A DNA stretch of 64,000 bases from Sciscionella marina DSM 45152 (GCF_000379465.1 NZ_KB905380.1:1054001-1118000), one strand, 5' to 3'. Numbered from the stretch's first letter, positions 51,953 to 60,857 are shown. Program-made: numbers and translations. The notes: generated by a model from the letters alone, not told the origin.

Positions 51953-53398
51953 GTGGCGAAACACGGGCATAGTGGTAGCCATTCCTCCGGGCATTCGGGC
52001 ACCGGAAATTCAGGCTCCGGCCACTCGAACTCAGGACCTTCCGGCTCCGGCCACTCGGGTTCCGGATCCTCGGGATCCGGACATTCCACAGGTACCGGAC
52101 ATTCCTCGGGGGGCGGTTCCTCGCACGGTTCCGGTGGGCACGGTTCGAGCGGCAAGCCCGGCAACGGGTTCAGCGCCGATGTGTCCGCATTGGACTCGAT
52201 GAAATCCAAGCTCGGCGGCCTGGGCGACAAACTGACCGGGCACGCTTCCTCGGTCGGTTCGGCGCACCCGGGAGGCGGGGCGTTCGGGGTCGTCGGCGAA
52301 GCGCTGTCCGGCAAGCTCGGCGGGGTGCTCTCCTCGGTGGAGAAGGGCATCGGCAACATCGCGAACAGCGCACACGGTGCCGGTGGCAAGGTGGGCAAGA
52401 CCGCCGAATCGATGCGGCACAACGAACACACCAACAAGGGACTGTTCGACTCGCTCGATTCCCGGGGCGGCTCCCGCGGTCTCCCGCCCATCCGCACCTC
52501 CGGGCGCGGCAACCGGTACGACCCGGGACCACAACAGCCCGGCCCCGGCAGCAGGCCCCCGCGGCCCACCGCCACGAACCCGTCCTCGGCACCCAACTCT
52601 CCGGTGGGCAGCCCGCCCAGCTCACCGGTCCCGCCGGGGCGCCCTTCGACACCGGTCGGCGGACCGCACCCACCCGGTCAGCCACCGAACCAGATGGGCG
52701 GCTGGGGCGGCATGCAGAACCGGCCGCCCCGCCCGGCCTCGGCTCCCCCGGCGTACACCGGACCGCCGCCGGGCGGCCGGCCACCCAACACCACCCCGGT
52801 GACCGGGCCCTACCCGCCGAATAGCGGGCTGGTCAACGGCACGATCTCGGACGGCGCCCACGCGCACGTGATCGGCGGTGACCAGAAACCGAATAAGAAG
52901 CCGAAGAAGCCGCTGCCCCCGGGCGTGGCGCCACCGGGGCCGTACACGGCGACGGGCGGGCACATGCTCAGCGGCGATATCTCGCAGCAGCACCAGAGCC
53001 TCGGCAACAACCGCTGGAATCTCCCGTACGGCCAGGGAATCTCCGGGGGTTCGCAGGCGTACGGTCCGCTGCCGCAGAACGGGGTCTACCAATACCCCCA
53101 GCCCACCATCGACTACCCCAACGGGACGAGCCTGCAGAAACCCGGGGTCAGCACCATGCTCCCGCCCGGCGTGCCCTCCTCGCACGTACCGAGCATGGGG
53201 CAGCAGTCGCTCAACGACGCCGTCAACAACAACCAGTTCACCCCGGGCGGTGGCGGTTCGAAGTGGAACGGCGTCGCCCAGGTACCGGAATACGAGCGGC
53301 CGCTCGGCTCGCCCTATCCGAACTACACCGGCCAGCAGCTCCACTTCGAAGGCTATGTGAACAATGGCGGCGTCGGCACCTACTACCCGAACCACTGA
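51953..53398 (+). CDS. Putative secreted multidomain toxin (WXG-like helical region, Pro-rich linker, EndoU-like C-terminus)
   Basis: A 481-residue protein from GTG 51953. Residues about 3-70 are a Gly/Ser/His repeat tail. Residues about 72-165 (FSADVSALDSMKSKLGGLGDKL to TNKGLFDSL) form a helical region like ESX/WXG-associated effectors. Residues about 170-300 are Pro/Gly-rich linker. The C-terminal 150 residues contain ATGGHMLSGDISQQHQSLG and end with a strand-rich part finishing GVGTYYPNH, which to my eye resembles the EndoU ribonuclease fold; the His residues could be catalytic. There is no Sec signal, as expected for type VII export. The next gene, 13 bp away, is the presumptive immunity partner. 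Toxin assignment is inference. Confidence 0.7.
   Translation: MAKHGHSGSHSSGHSGTGNSGSGHSNSGPSGSGHSGSGSSGSGHSTGTGHSSGGGSSHGSGGHGSSGKPGNGFSADVSALDSMKSKLGGLGDKLTGHASSVGSAHPGGGAFGVVGEALSGKLGGVLSSVEKGIGNIANSAHGAGGKVGKTAESMRHNEHTNKGLFDSLDSRGGSRGLPPIRTSGRGNRYDPGPQQPGPGSRPPRPTATNPSSAPNSPVGSPPSSPVPPGRPSTPVGGPHPPGQPPNQMGGWGGMQNRPPRPASAPPAYTGPPPGGRPPNTTPVTGPYPPNSGLVNGTISDGAHAHVIGGDQKPNKKPKKPLPPGVAPPGPYTATGGHMLSGDISQQHQSLGNNRWNLPYGQGISGGSQAYGPLPQNGVYQYPQPTIDYPNGTSLQKPGVSTMLPPGVPSSHVPSMGQQSLNDAVNNNQFTPGGGGSKWNGVAQVPEYERPLGSPYPNYTGQQLHFEGYVNNGGVGTYYPNH
51962..52155 (+). repeat. Degenerate Gly-His-Ser codon repeats in the toxin-like gene
   Basis: A run of imperfect repeats of the unit TCCGGxCAxTCx encodes GHS, SGHSGSG and similar steps about a dozen times. 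It is low-complexity, so its length may vary between strains. His clusters could bind metal or form a flexible N-terminal tail. Confidence 0.7.
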
Positions 53399-53411
53399 GC
53401 AGAAGGCAGCG

Positions 53412-54044
53412 ATGTTCGAAGAATCCGAGACATTTCGGTGCACCCTCGACGAGCATCTGCGGCTGCGGCTGTCGGTGCCCGCGCGGCTGCGCCCGCTCGC
53501 CGCGTGGGTGCACACCGACGCGCAGGCCAACCAGCAGATCCTGGCGCGGCTGATCCCGGGCCTGCAGGCCGCGCAACAGTCCCGGACTCCGATCCTCGGC
53601 AACGGCTGGCAGGTGGAACCGGACGAGCACGGGGTGATCCTGCATTCGGCCTATCTGGACCGCGAGCCGTTCGGCGTGCCGAACACGGTGCTGTGGACCC
53701 TGCTGACCGGGCTGCAGGGACTGCTCGCGGAATCCGATGCCGCACTGCGTGCCCAGCGCCCCGAACCCGCCGAGATCGTTCCCCGGCTGGTGAATCAGGA
53801 CGAGCAGGGCGCATTGCGGGACTACACCTACTTCCCGCCGTCCTGGTCCGCGGAGATGATCAAGCAGGCGGGGCAGGGTGCCTGGCAGAGCCCGGAAGTC
53901 CTGCGCGACTGGGACACCGGTGTGTGGTCCGGGTTCTGGCAGGGCAGGGAGATCGCCGGATATTTCCATCCCGATTCCGGCGAAGTGCTGACCTACTTCC
54001 CCGTCGTGTCCCCACTGCAGCGGATACCCGAGCCCGTCGGCTGA
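53412..54044 (+). CDS. Probable immunity/partner protein of the toxin-like gene
   Basis: A 210-residue soluble protein from ATG 53412. The first 135 residues (CTLDEHLRLRLSVPARLRPL, LIPGLQAAQQSRTPILGNGWQVEPD, GVPNTVLWTLLTGLQGLLAESDAA) match no family I know. The last 65 residues, YTYFPPSWSAEMIKQAGQGA ... WSGFWQGREIAGYFHPDSGEVLTYFPV, look like the C-terminal sheet of EndoU-type domains and parallel the tail of the upstream protein (…PPGVPSSHV … GKWNG-like … GVGTYYP). No catalytic-type histidines are present in this segment. Immunity by fold mimicry, or a second half of a split domain, are possible (inference). The tight 13-bp spacing supports a functional pair. Confidence 0.72.
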   Translation: MFEESETFRCTLDEHLRLRLSVPARLRPLAAWVHTDAQANQQILARLIPGLQAAQQSRTPILGNGWQVEPDEHGVILHSAYLDREPFGVPNTVLWTLLTGLQGLLAESDAALRAQRPEPAEIVPRLVNQDEQGALRDYTYFPPSWSAEMIKQAGQGAWQSPEVLRDWDTGVWSGFWQGREIAGYFHPDSGEVLTYFPVVSPLQRIPEPVG

Positions 54045-54062
54045 CATTTCCGAAACAGTCAT

Positions 54063-54112
54063 TTGACCGGTCAATTGACCTATTGACCGGTCAAATATGG
54101 CCCGGCTAGGCT
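54063..54112 (+). promoter_or_regulatory. GntR promoter with two phased TTGACCGGTCAA operators
   Basis: The perfect palindrome TTGACCGGTCAA occurs at 54063-54074 and 54083-54094, exactly 20 bp apart, with an extra half-site TTGACC at 54075-54080. The TTGACC of the second copy can act as a -35 box, 18 nt from TAGGCT (54107-54112), which ends 7 nt before the ATG at 54120. The repressor would thus cover its own -35, and the mRNA would be nearly leaderless. Confidence 0.75.
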
Positions 54113-54119
54113 GAGCGCC

Positions 54120-54830
54120 ATGGCAGTGCCGGCGTATTTGCGGATCCGCGCAGAGCTGGAGCAGCGGATTCAGTCGGGTGCGCTGCCACCAGGAAGCCGG
54201 CTCCCGACCGAGGCGGAACTGCAGCAGCAGTACTCGGTCGGCAGGGCGACCGCGCAGCGGGTGCTGAGCGAGCTGGCGCAGGCGGGTCTGGTGCAACGGC
54301 ACCGGCGGCGGGGCACTTTCGTCGCCGACGGCCCGCGCCAGGAGGACCTGCTGCGTCTGGTGAACCCGGTGTTGCGGGGACCGGAGGTCCCCGGTCCGCA
54401 CGCGGTGGAGTCCGCGCTGGTGATCCCGGCGCGCGACGCCGATCTGGAACTGCCCGGGGTGGCTGATGACGAGCCGGTGCATCAGCTGCGGCGGTTGAAG
54501 TTCGACCTGCAGGACAATCCGACCTCGGTCGAGCTCTCCGCTATACCGTTCTCGTTGGCGCCGCGGTTGGCCGATGAGGACCTCGTCCATCTGACCGTCC
54601 ACGATTACTTCGCCAGAACCGGGATCCCGGCGGCGAAATCCCGTGTCTACCTCGATCCGGTCGCGCTCGATGCGGAGAACGCGGCCCGGTTGCGGCTGCC
54701 CGCCGGCCAGGCGGTGCTCCGGTTGCGCCGGCTGACCTGGCTGGTCGACGGCAGGCTCGCCGAGGCGATGTGGCACATCCTGCGCCCGGACCTCGTCGAG
54801 TTCTTCCTCGAGCAAACCCTCCCCTCCTGA
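54120..54830 (+). CDS. GntR/HutC-family transcriptional regulator (UTRA domain)
   Basis: A 236-residue regulator. Residues about 4-68 form the winged helix (AYLRIRAELEQRIQSGALPPGSRLPTEAELQQQYSVGRATAQRVLSELAQAGLV), and about 95-230 a UTRA effector domain ending LAEAMWHILRPDLVEFFLEQTLP. HutC-type proteins sense small metabolites such as urocanate or amino-acid derivatives. It leads a same-strand cluster with a sarcosine-oxidase-like gene, an SSS symporter and a DAO enzyme, the likely regulon. Confidence 0.93.
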   Translation: MAVPAYLRIRAELEQRIQSGALPPGSRLPTEAELQQQYSVGRATAQRVLSELAQAGLVQRHRRRGTFVADGPRQEDLLRLVNPVLRGPEVPGPHAVESALVIPARDADLELPGVADDEPVHQLRRLKFDLQDNPTSVELSAIPFSLAPRLADEDLVHLTVHDYFARTGIPAAKSRVYLDPVALDAENAARLRLPAGQAVLRLRRLTWLVDGRLAEAMWHILRPDLVEFFLEQTLPS

Positions 54831-54943
54831 CGAACCGAACCCAGCCCCGGCCGCGGTCCCGGCCGGCGATCCATCCTGCCCGCGTACGGCTCGCACGAAT
54901 CGGCCGCACGCCCGGCACCGTACGTCCGAAGGAGTGTGCGCCC

Positions 54944-56074
54944 ATGAACCGAGCCCGTGTCGCCGTCATCGGAACCGGGGTGATCGGCGCGATGACCGCA
55001 TGGCAACTGGCCCGCCGTGGCCTCGAGGTGCTGGCCTTCGACAGCCACTCCCCCGGTCACGATCGCGGCGCCTCCGCGGGGGAATCCCGCATCTTCCGCA
55101 CCGCCTACAAAGAGGGCGCGGAGTACGTCCCGCTGCTGCGGCGCTCCGGGCAGCTGTGGCGCGAACTCGAACAGGCCTCGGGAACCCGGCTGCTGACCCG
55201 GTGCGGCGGGCTGACCATCGGCGGCAGCGAACACCCGGATGTCGTGGCGGTGCGGCGCAGCGCCGAGGAACACGGGCTCGACCACGAGGTGCTGGCCGCC
55301 GATGCGGCCCGCAAGCGGTTCCCGCAACACCGCATCGAGGACGAGGAGGTGATGGTGCTCGACCCGGAAGCGGGTGTGCTCCGTCCCGAGCCCGCGGTGC
55401 AGGCGGCACTGCGGTGTGCTGGAGAAGCGGGCGCGCGGGTGCTGTCCCACCACCCGGTCACCGGACTCGCCGAGACCGCGGGCGGATGGCGGATCACCAG
55501 CGCGGGCCGGGAATTCGATGCCGACCACATCGTGTTCGCCCCCGGACCCTGGGCACGCGCGCTGGAACCGCTGCGCGCGCTGCCGGTCGAGATCCGGACG
55601 ATCGCCGCATGCTGGTTCGCCGCACGGGATGTCGCGCTGCACCGCCCGGACCGGTTGCCCATCGCGATCCGCAGGCACCCGGAAGCGGGGTTCTCCTGTT
55701 TCCCCGTGCTGGACGGGGTCGCGATCAAGATCGTCCCGCATCACCTCGGCTGGCCGGTGCTGGAGCGCCCCGGGGATCTACCGCGCAGCGTCACCCCCGA
55801 GTTCGCCCGCGGCGCCGCGGATGCCGCCGCCCGGCTGCTGCCCGGTGTGGTGCCGCACCCGATCCGGATCGGCACCTTCGCCGAGGGATTCACCCCGGAC
55901 GAGCACGCGCTGCTCGGGCCGCTGCCCGGTGCGCGCCATGCCACGGTGCTGACCGGATTCTCCGGGCACGGCTTCAAACTCGCGCCGGTCTTCGGCGAGA
56001 TCGCCGCCGATCTCGTCCTCGGCACCGAGCCCGCATACGACATTTCCCGGCTGGACCCCGACCGATTCGGATAA
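54944..56074 (+). CDS. Sarcosine oxidase/N-methyltryptophan oxidase-like flavoenzyme (second copy)
   Basis: A 376-residue MSOX/SolA-type protein: VAVIGTGVIGAMTAWQLARRGLEVLAFD, SPGHDRGASAGESRIFRTAYKEGAEYVPLLRRS, FAPGPWAR and GFSGHGFKLAPVFGEIAADL. The same landmarks occur in the 43340-44479 paralogue. The position of the FAD-attaching Cys reads GTFAEGFTPDEHA, again without Cys. It follows the GntR gene by 113 bp. The stop TAA (56072-56074) directly abuts the inverted-repeat element. Confidence 0.9.
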   Translation: MNRARVAVIGTGVIGAMTAWQLARRGLEVLAFDSHSPGHDRGASAGESRIFRTAYKEGAEYVPLLRRSGQLWRELEQASGTRLLTRCGGLTIGGSEHPDVVAVRRSAEEHGLDHEVLAADAARKRFPQHRIEDEEVMVLDPEAGVLRPEPAVQAALRCAGEAGARVLSHHPVTGLAETAGGWRITSAGREFDADHIVFAPGPWARALEPLRALPVEIRTIAACWFAARDVALHRPDRLPIAIRRHPEAGFSCFPVLDGVAIKIVPHHLGWPVLERPGDLPRSVTPEFARGAADAAARLLPGVVPHPIRIGTFAEGFTPDEHALLGPLPGARHATVLTGFSGHGFKLAPVFGEIAADLVLGTEPAYDISRLDPDRFG

Positions 56075-56235
56075 GAGTGCGTCTGAGAATTCTCGTCCGT
56101 CGCGAGCGGGAGGCAGATCGGATGCATTGCAAGGCGGAGGATTGAGCCATAGCGGCAGCTGTGGTGATCGACGACAACGCCGCAAGGCGCCGATATGGCC
56201 TCGCGCAGCAGGACACAGAGTTCTCAGATGTGCTC
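56075..56235. repeat. 161-bp element bounded by 19-bp inverted repeats (MITE-like or structured leader)
   Basis: Bases 56075-56093 pair with 56217-56235 over 19 consecutive positions (15 Watson-Crick, 4 G-T). The core is TCTGAGAA (56082-56089) with TTCTCAGA (56221-56228). TAA flanks both sides (56072-56074 and 56237-56239), a possible 3-bp target duplication. Inside there is a tiny frame MHCKAED (56122-56145) with a GGGAGG site, and no gene. Terminal repeats plus flanking duplication suggest a non-autonomous IS derivative; as RNA, the same sequence would form a closed leader 22 nt upstream of the symporter start. Confidence 0.6.
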
Positions 56236-56257
56236 CTAACCCTGTTTGGAGGCAATG

Positions 56258-57697
56258 ATGCCCACAGGTTCGCCTACCCAGCTGATCGGACTGATCCTGA
56301 CCACCGTAGTGGTGATCGGGGCGGGCGCGGTGCTGTCCGTCTACTTCGGACGCCGCGCCAGCACCTCGCAGGACTGGCTCGCCGCCAACGAATCACTGCC
56401 GCTGTTCGTCGTCGTCATCACCCAGTTCGCCGCCGCCACCGGCGGCGGGGTGCTCATCGCGCACGTCGGGATCGGCTACCAGGCCGGCTGGTCGGTGTTC
56501 ATCTACGAGGGATGCACGCTGGCCGGTTTCCTGATCCTGTCCTGGATCGCCCGGTGGCTGCGCGAGCAGCGGTTCACCACCGTGCCCGATGTGATCACCC
56601 GGTTGTTCGGGAAGAACAAGGTGATCACGGCCATCGCCGCGCTGGCCGCGCTGGCGGTCCCGTTCGGCTGGATCGCCACCCAGTTCGTCGCCTTCGCGCG
56701 GCTTTTCGGTCAGTTGACCGGGATTCCGCTGCCGATCCTGGTCGTGGTGATCGTCATCGCCTCGCTCAGTTTCGTGTTACCCGGCGGCATGACCTCGGTG
56801 GCGTGGACGGATTTCATCTTCGGCCTCTTCAAGATCACCATGTCGATCGTGGTGGCGTTCTACGCGATCCAGCTGGCCGGTGGCTGGACGCACATCACCG
56901 AGACGGTGCCCCGGCGCCTGTGGGACTGGAGCGGGTTCACCGCGGTCGGCGGGCAGCAGATCTGGCTCTGGATCGCCGCGATCATTCCCGGGACACTGAC
57001 CAATCAGCTTTATTTCCAACGGATTTTCGCCACCAAGCACATCGCCGACGCGCGGCGCGGGCTGAACTGGTCCGGCGTGACCATGCTCATCAGCGGGATC
57101 TACGCGGGCTGCATCGGGATCGCGGTGCGTTCGATGGCCCCGAACCTGGCCAACCAGGAAGACGCCGCGGGCTGGCTGCTGACCCGTTTGCCGTCCTGGA
57201 TGCTGATGCTGTTCGCGGCGTTCCTGGTGTCCACGATCGTCTCCACCGGCGGCGCGGCGTTGCAGTCGGTCACCGCCAACCTGGTGCGCGATGTGTACCA
57301 GAACATCGCGGGCAAGACCTCGGGGGAACGCCGGACGATCACGCTGTCCCGGGTGATCACGGTCCTGGTCTCGGTGGTGGCCGGGATCCTGGCCATCGCC
57401 TTCCCCACCGCGCTTTCCTGGCTGGTGGCCACCTACGCGTATTCGGCGGCCGCGCTCGCCGCGCCGATCTTCCTCGGTTATCTGTTCCACCGCCGGCTAC
57501 GGCTCAAACCCATCGCGGCGATCGCCAGCATGCTCGCCGGGATCCTCGGCTGCGGTATCGCCCAGCTGCTCGACACCACCGTGCCCTACGCGGTGTACGG
57601 CATCGCGGTTTCCACCGTGGTACTGCTGGTACTGGTCGCGGCGACGGCCGAGAAACGGGTGCACACCAACACGAACGAAAAAGTGAGGAACGCATGA
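56258..57697 (+). CDS. Sodium:solute symporter (SSS family)
   Basis: A 479-residue membrane protein with about 13 helices. SSS blocks include QDWLAANESLPLFVVVITQFAAATGGGVLIAHVGIGYQAGWS, LFGKNKVITAIAALAALAVPFGWIATQFVAFARLF and VSTIVSTGGAALQSVTANLVRDVYQ (Na2-site region with Ser/Thr). Such carriers import proline, betaines, carboxylates or similar with Na+. GGAGG (56248-56252) favours ATG 56258; ATG 56255 is an alternative. It overlaps the DAO gene by 4 bp (ATGA), so import and oxidation are coupled. A TTA codon lies at 56777-56779. Confidence 0.9.
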   Translation: MPTGSPTQLIGLILTTVVVIGAGAVLSVYFGRRASTSQDWLAANESLPLFVVVITQFAAATGGGVLIAHVGIGYQAGWSVFIYEGCTLAGFLILSWIARWLREQRFTTVPDVITRLFGKNKVITAIAALAALAVPFGWIATQFVAFARLFGQLTGIPLPILVVVIVIASLSFVLPGGMTSVAWTDFIFGLFKITMSIVVAFYAIQLAGGWTHITETVPRRLWDWSGFTAVGGQQIWLWIAAIIPGTLTNQLYFQRIFATKHIADARRGLNWSGVTMLISGIYAGCIGIAVRSMAPNLANQEDAAGWLLTRLPSWMLMLFAAFLVSTIVSTGGAALQSVTANLVRDVYQNIAGKTSGERRTITLSRVITVLVSVVAGILAIAFPTALSWLVATYAYSAAALAAPIFLGYLFHRRLRLKPIAAIASMLAGILGCGIAQLLDTTVPYAVYGIAVSTVVLLVLVAATAEKRVHTNTNEKVRNA

Positions 57698-58860
57698 AGA
57701 TCGCAGTGATCGGCCTCGGTGTACTCGGCGCGAGCGTGGCTCGTTCGCTGGCGCTGGCCGGTGCGGAGGTGACCGTCTTCGAGCGCACCGCGCCGCTGGC
57801 GGGAACCACGGGCACCTCGTTCGCCTGGTTCAACGCGCACAGCAAGAATCCGCGCCCGTACCACGACCTCAACGTCGCCGGGATGGCCGAGCACGCCGCA
57901 CTCGAACAACGGGCGGGCGTGGCACCGCCCTGGCTGGTGCGGGGCGGAAACCTGGAGTGGGCCGAGGATTCCGCGGGCGCCGAACGGCTCGCCGGGGCCA
58001 CCGCCGAACTGATCGAGCGCGACTACCCGGTGCACTGGATCGGCCGCGAGCAGGCCCGCGAACTCGTGCCCGATCTGCGGATTCCTGCTCAGGTCGGCGA
58101 GATCGCGTACTACCCGACCGAAGGGCACCTCTACCCGGCGCTGCTCATGGCCCGGCTCTGGGGCGAGGCACGGGAAAACGGGGCGGTGCTGCGCTGCCCG
58201 GCCACCGTGACCGGGCTGTCCGCGACCAGCAGCGGGGCGCGGGTCGAACTCGCCGGGGAGCGCACCGAGTTCGACGCCGCGGTGCTCACCGTGGGCCGGT
58301 GGACCGAGGACCTGACCGCCGCGGCGGGCTACCGGGTTCCGCTGGCCGATCCGGACGCCCCGGGCAGTGTCACCGTCGGCCTGCTCGGCTACACCGAACC
58401 CGTGCCGGCCCGCTTGGACCGGATTCTGACCACCCCACGGCTCAACGCCCGCCCGGACGGTGGCGGACGGCTGATCGTGCAGGGCCTCGATCTGGACGCC
58501 GAGGCCGATCCCGCCGATCCGCCCGCGCCCGATGGCCCGCATGCCCGCGAACTGTGCAGGCGCCTCGGCGAACTCCTCGCCGGAACCGAGGGCGCGCGGC
58601 TGGCCTCGCTGCGGGTCGGCCAGCGCCCGATGCCCGCCGATGGCCTCACCGTCGCCGGATTCCTCGACGAGGACGCGCGCCTCTACAGCATCGCCACACA
58701 CAGCGGGATCACCCTCGGGCCGCTGCTGGGCAGGCTCGCCGCCGAGGAACTGTGCACCGGGAACCCGAGCGAACAGCTGGCCGAATTCCGCCCGCAGCGC
58801 CTCATCGGCCGCACCGACCACCCGAAGCTGGAACCCGCCCGGTTCGCCGGGCAGCAGTAG
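57694..58860 (+). CDS. FAD-dependent amino-acid/amine oxidase (DAO family)
   Basis: A 388-residue DAO-fold enzyme: KIAVIGLGVLGASVARSLALAGAEVTVFE at the N-terminus, GTTGTSFAWFNAHSKNPRPYHDLNVAGMAEH, the FAD-contact VLTVGRWTEDL and a C-terminal IATHSGITLGPLLGRLAAEEL. This subgroup (SFAWxNAxxKxP) comprises glycine, proline or betaine-type oxidases and demethylating dehydrogenases. Its start lies inside the SSS gene's stop. Together with the sarcosine-oxidase-like gene and the symporter it suggests uptake and stepwise oxidation of an N-alkylated amino acid. Confidence 0.88.
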   Translation: MKIAVIGLGVLGASVARSLALAGAEVTVFERTAPLAGTTGTSFAWFNAHSKNPRPYHDLNVAGMAEHAALEQRAGVAPPWLVRGGNLEWAEDSAGAERLAGATAELIERDYPVHWIGREQARELVPDLRIPAQVGEIAYYPTEGHLYPALLMARLWGEARENGAVLRCPATVTGLSATSSGARVELAGERTEFDAAVLTVGRWTEDLTAAAGYRVPLADPDAPGSVTVGLLGYTEPVPARLDRILTTPRLNARPDGGGRLIVQGLDLDAEADPADPPAPDGPHARELCRRLGELLAGTEGARLASLRVGQRPMPADGLTVAGFLDEDARLYSIATHSGITLGPLLGRLAAEELCTGNPSEQLAEFRPQRLIGRTDHPKLEPARFAGQQ

Positions 58861-58875
58861 GGCGGATTTCGCGCG

Positions 58876-58898
58876 GCGGGGCGGAACTCCTTCCCCGC
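58876..58898. terminator. Short GC stem between convergent genes
   Basis: GCGGGG (58876-58881) can pair with CCCCGC (58893-58898) across an 11-nt loop. It lies in the 113-bp gap between the convergent DAO and thiolase genes. There is no U-tract, as is common in high-GC actinobacteria, so its role as a terminator is tentative. Confidence 0.3.
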
Positions 58899-58973
58899 GG
58901 ATCAGGCGCGAGGACCGACCGTGGCCATGGCGCGGGTGCGCCCGGTGCGGTGAGCGGCTTCCGGTGGGCCGGT

Positions 58974-60185
58974 TCAGGCGAGCCGTTCGAAGACGGCGGC
59001 GAGTCCCTGGCCCCCGCCGATGCACATGGTTTCCAGGCCATAGCGCGCTTCCCTGCGGTGCAGTTCGTGCACGAGAGTGGCGAGGATGCGGCCCCCGGTG
59101 GCCCCGACGGGGTGCCCGAGCGAGATCCCGGAACCGTTGGGGTTGAACCGTGGATCGGTTTCCGGGTCGATGCGCCATTCCCGGGTGACGGCGAGCGCCT
59201 GGGCGGCGAAGGCCTCGTTGAGTTCGAGGATGTCGATGTCCCCGAGCCGCAGCCCGGCGCGCTGCAGCGCGGCCTCGGTCGCGGGGACCGGTCCGATTCC
59301 CATGGTCTTCGGCGGTACCCCGGCAAGGCCCCAGGAGACGAGCCGGGCCAGCGGCCGCAGTCCCAGCCGCTCGGCCTGTTCCGGGCTCGTCACGATGCAG
59401 GCGGCGGCCCCGTCGTTCTGTCCGCTGGCATTGCCCGCGGTGACGGTGGCCTCCGGGTCCTGGCGGCCGAGGACGGGACGCAGCGCGGACAGGGTGTCGA
59501 GGGTGGTGCCGGGGCGAATGTGTTCATCGGCGTCCACGATGGTCTCGCTTTTCCTGGTCCGCACGGTGACGGGCACGATTTCCCCGGCGAACCGGCCCTG
59601 CTGCTGTGCTTCGGCGGCCAGGGTGTGCGAGCGCACGGCGAGGCGGTCCTGTGCCTCCCTGTCGATCCCGTACTCGCGGCGCAGATTCTCCGCGGTCTCG
59701 AGCATCCCGCCGGGAACCGGGTGATGCTGTCCGCCTGCGGTGACCCGGCCCTCGGCGAGCGCGTCCGCGAACTGCACTCCCCCGCCCTTGACTCCCCAGC
59801 GGATCTGGTGCGAGTAGTGCGCGGCACGGGACATGCTTTCCGCGCCCCCGGCGAGCACCAGCGAGGCACCGCCGGTCTGCACCGCCATGGCCGCGTAGAG
59901 CACGGCCTGCAGACCGGAACCGCAGCGGCGGTCCACCTGCACACCGGGCACGGTGACCGCCAGTCCCGCATCCAGCGCGGCCACCCGCCCGATGGCCGGG
60001 GCGTCCATGCTCGGATAGCAATGCCCGAAGATCACGTCGTCGATGTGTTCGGCCGCGATTCCGGTGCGGGCGACGAGTTCGCGCAGCACGGTCGCGCCCA
60101 GCTCCTGGACGGGTACCTCGCGCAGGCCGCCGCCGAACGCCCCGACCGGGGTACGCAGTGGCTCGCAGATCACGGCATCGGGCAT
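58974..60185 (-). CDS. pcaF: Acetyl-CoA acyltransferase (beta-ketoadipyl-CoA thiolase type)
   Basis: A 403-residue thiolase with Cys88 in DRRCGSGLQAV, NEAFAAQALA, GHPVGATGGR (catalytic His) and the second Cys in CIGGGQGLAAVFE. Its position directly after 3-oxoacid CoA-transferase subunit genes (31-bp gap) indicates the PcaF role: cleavage of 3-oxoadipyl-CoA to succinyl-CoA and acetyl-CoA. Residues alone do not separate it from general beta-ketothiolases. Start ATG 60185. Confidence 0.88.
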   Translation of the reverse strand: MPDAVICEPLRTPVGAFGGGLREVPVQELGATVLRELVARTGIAAEHIDDVIFGHCYPSMDAPAIGRVAALDAGLAVTVPGVQVDRRCGSGLQAVLYAAMAVQTGGASLVLAGGAESMSRAAHYSHQIRWGVKGGGVQFADALAEGRVTAGGQHHPVPGGMLETAENLRREYGIDREAQDRLAVRSHTLAAEAQQQGRFAGEIVPVTVRTRKSETIVDADEHIRPGTTLDTLSALRPVLGRQDPEATVTAGNASGQNDGAAACIVTSPEQAERLGLRPLARLVSWGLAGVPPKTMGIGPVPATEAALQRAGLRLGDIDILELNEAFAAQALAVTREWRIDPETDPRFNPNGSGISLGHPVGATGGRILATLVHELHRREARYGLETMCIGGGQGLAAVFERLA

Positions 60186-60216
60186 CGGTTCTCCTTGTCA
60201 GTCCTCGGTCGCGCAG

Positions 60217-60857
<641 letters not shown>

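Noticed and set aside
56122-56145. Seven-codon frame MHCKAED as a leader peptide
   Set aside because: It has a ribosome-binding-like site but no run of regulatory codons and no attenuator; more likely chance within the inverted-repeat element.
56075-56257. Glycine riboswitch upstream of the symporter
   Set aside because: I looked for the GGGAGAG and GCCGAAGG landmarks of the glycine aptamer; they are not arranged as required.
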